64,000 nucleotides of DNA from positions 11,095,823 through 11,159,822 of the forward strand of contig OZ018408.1 of NCBI GenBank assembly GCA_963969595.1. The letters run 5' to 3'. Position 1 is the first letter of the stretch, and every line of letters begins with the position of its first letter. A program made the position numbers and the translations under genes. The notes under the pieces are model-generated. The model was not told where the DNA came from and made no database searches. It saw nothing but the letters and a program-made list of their open reading frames with translations. Positions 57,901-64,000 of the stretch are shown here, in pieces. Source of the DNA: Neckera pumila. Taxonomy: Eukaryota > Streptophyta > Bryopsida > Hypnales > Neckeraceae.

Positions 57901-60900
57901 TTTTGAATGCTTAAAAGATATCCATTTAAAATGAGTCTATATAGAGAGCATTCTATATTTTCAACTTTAAAAAGTTCAAATATTACTTGAGTGGTAGAAG
58001 ATAATAAAACCACGCGGGTTGCATTTGTTTTGAAATTGATAACAACCTCATGATCTTTTTGCAATTGGACCACTAAAATAGTAGGACCAAAAAAAAGTAT
58101 TGCATCAAGTTCCTTAAATAGACAGATTCACACCACCCTTCACCACAATGTGTTTGAGTTCTAAAGAATTTGATTACCACATTTGAATTCATACTATTAT
58201 TTAAGATAGAGGTATTGATTCCAATTTTTGGCCATGAAAATTGATGCAAGGAATTTGAAAATTTAAGATAGTATAGAAAGATGCAAAAGATTGGCTTTCA
58301 TCCAAAAGACTTCTAAATATTCATTGTATGTCTAAAGATAACCCAAAATAAGAACTTATTTAGTTAATGTATTTTAATTTCAAATGGAGCTATGATAAAA
58401 ATGAAAAGGATGATTTTAGTGCATCTTTTAGGAGGCAAAATAATTATATGTAAAAAAATGAAAATGAGAAAGAATGAAAGAAGAACCATATTTTTCTAAT
58501 AATATGAAAAAATGTTAAAGATTATTAGACATCCTAATAGTCTACTGAGTTTCATTAAAGCACTTTGAAAACCAACAAAAGGTGCATTGGTGGTAAACAT
58601 ATTATTACTATTAATTTATGACTACTCTTTATATTATTTTAAATGCACAATGTCACAATATAATTAATCCATGTCATGTCAAGTGAAAGGTCACACTTTC
58701 ATCTAATCTGAAATATTATATATCATTTAGATGATTTCCAACTTGCAAAGCAATTCAAAGTTGTCTTGTCAAATGAATTTTGGGTCATTTTAGTCAGTAA
58801 AATGTCCTGTGAATGGTGTCATTTTGAACATTTTATCTCATTCACTTTGGCTAGTGACATTCTCATATACTATACATACTAGGTGTAGTTCAAGAATTTG
58901 TTTATTAAACAGTCACAATCACAGGTTGACATCATATTAGACAGAAAGTTGTTGTGTCTAATAGAAAACAGCATTGTGCAGTATAGAAATTTTCTATTCA
59001 AACCCTTTTATTTGAACCTTACATTTGTTTAGATGACGTTGCAAATTTTAGAATAGGTTGTAATAGACTATCAATTTTCATTAGTTCATACATATGAAAT
59101 TACAAGACATTGACCAATTTCTATTTAAAAATAAATAAATCATGTAGCAGACAATGTCCACTCTTGAGGAAATTATATATATTTAAGTAGATCCATTTAA
59201 TCCCTTAGTGTTTCAAGGTCTATATTGTGGATGATAAATAGAGAAGTATTAGACAATGCTTTGCTCAAATAACTTCTAATTCATCCAAGCAATGGTTGGA
59301 TCTTTAAAAAGCAACCTTTTTTTTATGACCAAATTGATGAAATCAAGGTAAATAATATATTTATACAAAGATATAAGTAAAATTGTGCAAAAAAACAAAA
59401 AATGGATTTAGCTGTCAAAGGATTAATTACCATTATAAATTTGAATATCTAAATTTATGCTCAATGTCTATATCAAAATAAGCCGTAAGGTTAAGAAAAA
59501 ATCCAGTACTTGTAAGGTAGGAGGTTTTAAAATAGATCAAGCTCTAAAAATATCCTATAATACAGGGGTACATTTTGCATTCTTCAATGTACCAATATTG
59601 TACATTTGAAGAGGTGGATGCTTCAATTTAGTGACTACAACATTTCAACTTCAAAATTTTGTAACTAATTCCACAAATGTCCAAGATATATGAAACAACT
59701 TGGATCACATGCCAATTCTATTTTTCTTTCTATTAAAATACATTTAAAAGTATTTCAAAGAGTTTAGATTCCCTATAAATGTGATCGACTCTTAACCCTT
59801 CAAGGCCTAACAACTTCTTGACAATGGAGGTTTTCAATGAATTGTCCCACTTTGATATTTTTTTGCACATGAATGTGCTTGAAATTTTAATTTTAATCAT
59901 ATAAAAGTAAAGACTACTTTGTCTAGTATTTATGGAATTAATTGTGAAAATATTGGCTGTTGGATTTTTAGATTATAACAATTTTGGGTGATCAATTTGT
60001 AGACAAAAAATTCAACTTTGGAAGGAGAAAAATTACAAGAAGATGAATAATGCTTTTTACCCCCTTAAAAGAAATTGTATTAGAATCTAAGGCAAATGTA
60101 GTATTTTTTAGTTTTAAGAAATGAGAAATAAAAACCACTCTCAAATTCATACACATTTTTAAACAAAATGAGTAGAAAGCCAAGACTACCTAATTGTTGA
60201 ATCCTACAAAATTTTAAAAACTATATATGCATCAATTTTTGAAAATTAACTATTTATATTATTAGCATATTGTTTGGAACATCTTCAAAAAAATTCAAAA
60301 TCATTCTAATTACTTTGTATTTTTGATCCTACTAGATTGAACCTTGTATTTTATAAATTGCTAAAAATATGACTTTGAAAGAATTCCTTCCAAACCTAGT
60401 TTGTTTGTGTAGACCAAAGACTTGAAGTATCCAAAAAAGTGTTTTTTTTAATCTCCACTATTCCTTCATGGTAAAAACTTATATTTGGTCCCTTTTTCTA
60501 AAGACTATGTTTCCTAAATAAATTTTAAAAACTTCCCACATTGAATTTTGAAATAAGAAAATGGAACAAGTAAGTTAACTTGTTACTTTACAAGATCCTA
60601 CTTTACAAAATATAGAGAATTTCATCCCACTCAAAATTTGCTATTGAAATTTTGAAGAAGACACATTGTCTTCTAGTCCAGGAAGGGTTAAAGACTTGCT
60701 TTCTAGACCTCCTACCTCAACATGTGAATTGATATGTAAACTTGGTTTAGCTACTTATAAAAGTTTTTTGGTAGGCTTGGGGAGTTTGGTAGCCAATGGA
60801 AGTAACCACAACCGCTTATTTTCCTTGATCTCCTTTAAAATTAAGACAATGAAGAACCTATTCTAGCTAAATTTTTGCAGAAATTTCTACAATTGAATAG

Positions 60901-61277
60901 AATTATCCTAATAGTTAAAAAGGTATCCCTTTCTTTGGTTCTTAGTTTATTTCCAATTCTAGATTGCATTTGAATTTTTTGTTCAATGTTTCATTTTTTG
61001 GAAATTATAACAAAGCGTAATTGCACCCAATCTAGTCATAGGAAGTTCTTTGACTATATTGAGGTTTAGATCCACCTTTGCAAATAAGTTAGAAGTTTTT
61101 GTACTAATTCAAGTGATAATTTGTGTTTGATCCCCTCTTTTTCCACTTTCTCTCTAAAAAAGTCTTCAAAGTTGTCAGAGATGGAGTCAGCAATAAAAAA
61201 TTTGAAGTCAACAAGTAGTTGAATGATTAGGATTAATATACTATAATTTAACCAAAAGATAGAAGAGTATTAGCTTT
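54933..61277. other. Long AT-rich intergenic region, no supported gene
   Basis: No protein family, splice series or paired repeat termini could be identified in this 6.3 kb. A purine-rich GGATGGAGG/GGAAGG low-complexity stretch lies around 55830-56020. The many short open frames have the composition of random AT-rich DNA. Confidence 0.6.
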
Positions 61278-61279
61278 TA

Positions 61280-61859
61280 CTCCCTTCGTCCCAAAATAAA
61301 CACGGGGTTCCTGGAAATGGCTTGATTAGTATGTGAGTTGCTCTTATTTTCGTGGGATTGCATAGTTATCATAGCTTTTAATAAAATCCTACTAGGCGGG
61401 AAAAAATAGAAGCCTATAGCGAAGTGGCGCAAGTTGAAAACATGTGGTAAAATTGACAAATTTCCCCCTTTTTTGGAATTGCTCTAATGCTATTAATTTA
61501 CATCAGTCTCTGAGCAACGTTGGTGTAGGGAAGTCCAATGATGTCCTCTTTGTTTAATTCCAATGATGTCATGTGATTCAACTCCAAGAAATTATCAACA
61601 AGATATTTGTTAGTAGCAAGTTTAATACAGTTTTGGATTGAACTCATCACCTTTGGTTGTTTAGAGATTGCCTTTCAATTCCCTTTGCAAGGATCAAATT
61701 GCTATATAGACTTTAGAGCATGGCATCTACAAATTCCTTTGCTTTAGGATGTTTGAATTAGCTTCAATTGTTGTCGATCAAGTTGTGGAGAGCCAATTCC
61801 GAATTTGATTTGAGACAAGTATATTTGAAAACCCCAGATTTATTTGGGGACAAAGGGAA
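61280..61859. mobile_element. Stowaway/mariner-like MITE
   Basis: The left end CTCCCTTCGTCCCAAAATAA closely matches the known Stowaway consensus (CTCCCTCCGTCCC). The right end, as reverse complement, is TTCCCTTTGTCCCCAAATAA, and similarity continues inward to a GGGGTT word. TA dinucleotides flank both ends (61278-61279, 61860-61861), the target site of the Tc1/mariner superfamily. It is about 580 bp with no transposase. Confidence 0.72.
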
Positions 61860-61864
61860 TACAG

Positions 61865-61903
61865 TGTATGATGCCTGTGTATGATGCCTGTGTATGATGC
61901 CCT
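61865..61903. repeat. 13-bp tandem repeat, three copies
   Basis: TGTATGATGCCTG is repeated twice exactly and a third time with a changed last two bases, immediately outside the Stowaway-like element. Confidence 0.85.
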
Positions 61904-62099
61904 TCATGAAATTACTACATAAGCTTCACTTTTTGCATGTTTTTTTGAACTTTTATTTTATTAATAATGAGAAAATGAAGGCCACATTGAAAATCACCAA
62001 ATTGAAAATGTTCACTAAATTAATAAGTCATAATCTCTTCTGCCTCTACTTTTGCAGATGGATAAAGTTGTGTGAAAAAAATCCTCAAAGCTAACTACA

Positions 62100-62393
62100 C
62101 CAAATTGCAACCCACTTCTACCCCTCCCCCTACATTCTCTCATGCATATTTTTGCCCAAATTTCGAGCCTTTATTCATTAGAGCCTTTGATAGATATTAC
62201 AAACATCAAACATCTTCGCCCGCAAGAGAATTTGCCTTTGAATTTGTCTCTGCAATTTTTGGCTGCGTTCTGCGTGTTGCCATCAAGTACCATTAGTTGT
62301 CGTGGAGCTCCAAGAACATTTCTCGAATTCGGCTGAGGGACATTGAGATTTCTAAGTTGAAGCTGGAATTAGATTGCTCAAGCTCTTGGGGCT
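62100..62393 (+). promoter_or_regulatory. Presumed promoter and 5' leader of the epimerase gene
   Basis: Composition becomes less AT-rich about 200 bases before the start codon. No TATA box is convincing. The leader is assigned by position only. Confidence 0.35.
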
Positions 62394-63943
62394 ATGGCTA
62401 TGGAAGACGGCAAGGTGCTCATCACGGGCGCATGTGGCTTTCTGGGCAACCTGCTGGCAAGGAACCTCGCCCATCACCACCCGAACAAGCTCATTCTTCT
62501 GGACCATGCTTCTCCGCCTCCCAACCTGGTCTCGGGCGCCCATTACGTGCGTCCCTTCTCCAGAAATCGATGAATTGATGAATTGGAATTGCATTCAAGT
62601 CTAAATCTTGGAGTGGAGTGGAGTGTAGGTTTTGGTGGTCTTCGGACATGAACTGATTGATTCACTGTTGTGGGTCTGGGAGGAATTCTCTGTGAATGTT
62701 TTGTTGCAATTTCTTCTGCAGTGCTCTGTTTCTGAGGGGTTTTTGTGTTCGGGTGTTGGCCTATTGTTGGTACATTGTGATCGTGTGTGGATGATGGAGT
62801 GATAAAGGATTGCAGGTGACTGGAGACATAGCCGATGAGAAGGTTCTGGAGAGCATCATCACCGAAGATGTGCGCAGGTATGTGAGCCACTATCGTGGTA
62901 GAGCTGGGGTTTAATGGATGGCTCAAATTGTGCTACACATGTCCTTCGAGTCTTAAACCGAATATCCTGCCAGATGAGGCTCTGTTATCACAATCTAACC
63001 GGAACTACAGATGCTGAGACTTTAGTTCTTGTTGACTCCTGAAGGTCCATGAGGTCCAATTGAGGCCTAATGTTTTGTTCTAGCAGTTTTCAGTAGGTTA
63101 TAAGGGGGCATTCATTTATCCGATTTTCTTTCTTTTGGGACCTACACATGCGATGTTCTTCAATGTCTAGCGGTAGAAAATGGTCATTTCAAAACCGTGA
63201 ATCCTTGGTCCTTTAGGGGTTGACAGAGAGATTTATGCTTGTGCAGCATATACCACTTGGCTGCACTGGTTAGTTCTGGTGCAGAAGCGAATTATGAGCT
63301 GGGTTTGGAGGTATGAATCTCCTCCTGGGGCATATGAATCTCCTCTTGAAGGTGAACACGCTGTCGTAGAATTCAACTCAAGCACCCCTCATCGCCTCCT
63401 TTACCGCTTTTCCTGGCTGCTTGTTCTGCCCAGGTGAATATTGATGGAACAAGAGCGATTATCAAGCGATGTAAAGATTTGGGGCATTGCCCACGTTTGG
63501 TGTTCACCAGCTCTGTGGCTGTGTTTGGCCCACTGCCAGCAAGTGTTGTGGTAATGTGGACGATCAATGCCCAGAACTCTTTAACCTCTGAAGGACCAAG
63601 AATCCCAAAATTGGGCTTCATGTTTTCTATGTCTTGTGGGAACTTTCTTTTTTCCAATTTCATCTATTGTTTGACCGACACGGTCACTGTTCTTCACTGA
63701 CTCTGGGATATTCAGTTTGTCCCCATCTGGTTTATGTTTTTCTCGTTATGACAAATCGAATTGGTCATTTTTAAACCATGAATCCTTGGTTACTATTCTC
63801 GCTTTGTTCATGAATTGGAATTATACAATTTAATGCTGATAGAATGCCTATGCCCATGTCACTGTTTGTAGGAGGGAGTGGATGGAGGAAATAACTTCAC
63901 GGACACGACCACTGCGTACCCTCAATCCTCATATGGCTCTCAG
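62394..63943 (+). CDS. NAD(P)-dependent epimerase/dehydrogenase, D-erythronate-dehydrogenase-like; 5' part, cut by window end
   Basis: Five exons are visible: 62394-62546, 62816-62877, 63247-63310, 63434-63550, 63872-63943; all junctions are GT-AG and the phases fit (156 codons so far). The N-terminal Rossmann motif is VLITGACGFLG (G-X2-G-X2-G). It is followed by VTGDIADEKVL, IYHLAALVSSGAEANYELGL, VNIDGTRAIIKR, LVFTSSVAVFG and PQSSYGSQ, which carries the Ser and Tyr of the extended-SDR active site; the catalytic Lys should open the next exon, outside the window. The run GDIAD - HLAA(L)VSSGAEA - SSVAVFG - PQSSYG is the pattern of D-erythronate dehydrogenases (DenD-like), which oxidise sugar acids with NAD. 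The substrate in this organism is inferred only. ATG 62394 is followed by a second in-frame ATG at 62400; either could start. Confidence 0.88.
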
Positions 63944-64000
63944 GTGCCTCTTAGGCCGTAACTATTAGGGTTGTCGTTTTTTCCCTGTGATGCATTTTAA
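63944..64000 (+). other. Intron of the epimerase gene running off the window
   Basis: The donor GTGCCT follows codon CAG at 63941-63943, and the intron is still open at the last base. The rest of the gene lies beyond 64000. Confidence 0.7.

Noticed and set aside
54933..61277. Many 60-90 codon frames in the AT-rich region
   Set aside because: Their composition follows the base composition, with no motifs, splice partners or neighbouring exons.
62543..62926. 127-codon minus-strand frame
   Set aside because: It spans exon and intron of the epimerase gene antisense and is not protein-like in motif content.

Overview
The window looks like nuclear DNA of a green plant. It holds a complete, intron-rich gene for a plant-type VIP1/PPIP5K (VIH) inositol pyrophosphate kinase-phosphatase, a two-exon gene with a plant-type B3 DNA-binding domain, and the 5' part of a D-erythronate-dehydrogenase-like NAD(P) epimerase gene. 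These sit in AT-rich DNA full of CACTA-type transposons and chromodomain Ty3/gypsy retrotransposons. I cannot fix the clade from sequence alone; an early-diverging land plant such as a bryophyte is a reasonable guess, not a demonstrated fact.

Layout. 1-6172: AT-rich intergenic DNA with a small foldback MITE. 6173-14502: a nest of three CACTA-type elements. The outer one (TSD AGA) carries two inner ones, 6305-8408 (TSD AGT) and 9517-12053 (TSD TGA), and has exon-like segments suggesting gene capture. 14503-16541: no recognisable gene. 16542-27052: a decayed minus-strand chromovirus (gag, protease, RT, RNase H, integrase, chromodomain, extra 3' ORF). Its integrase is split by a separate 3.9-kb insertion at 19223-23155 with 5-bp ATAGA target duplications. 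That insertion carries one 731-codon plus-strand reading frame with six nonsense codons and no frameshift. 28631-29273: another short CACTA-type element (TSD TCC), about 600 bp upstream of the VIH start codon. 29873-41129: VIH, 30 exons, 1059 codons plus stop, with every splice phase consistent. 42190-42821: a foldback element. 43950-45165: the B3 gene. 47702-54927: a complete but decayed plus-strand chromovirus with two LTRs and GCAAG target duplications. 54933-61277: AT-rich DNA with no gene that I can support. 61280-61859: a Stowaway/mariner-like element. 62394 to the right edge: the epimerase gene, five exons seen, continuing past the window.

Main results of the hunt. (1) Neither chromovirus shows an obvious tRNA-type primer site. 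In each, the sequence starting two bases inside the 5' LTR boundary is the reverse complement of an LTR segment about 30 bp downstream of a TATA-like box, which is where the mRNA 5' end should lie (12 of 12 bases in the first element; 9-10 in the second). This is the arrangement of self-priming Tf1/sushi-type elements. (2) The 19223-23155 insertion has TG...CA ends and a clean 5-bp TSD, but I find no paired LTRs and no recognised polymerase or transposase. It is either a giant ORF-bearing solo LTR or an unfamiliar TIR transposon. (3) Three CACTA-type elements are nested, each with a matching 3-bp TSD, and two with different termini share the same core.

The three host genes are not obviously a functional cluster. 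VIH makes and removes inositol pyrophosphates (phosphate signalling), the B3 protein is a likely transcription factor, and the epimerase is a likely sugar-acid dehydrogenase.
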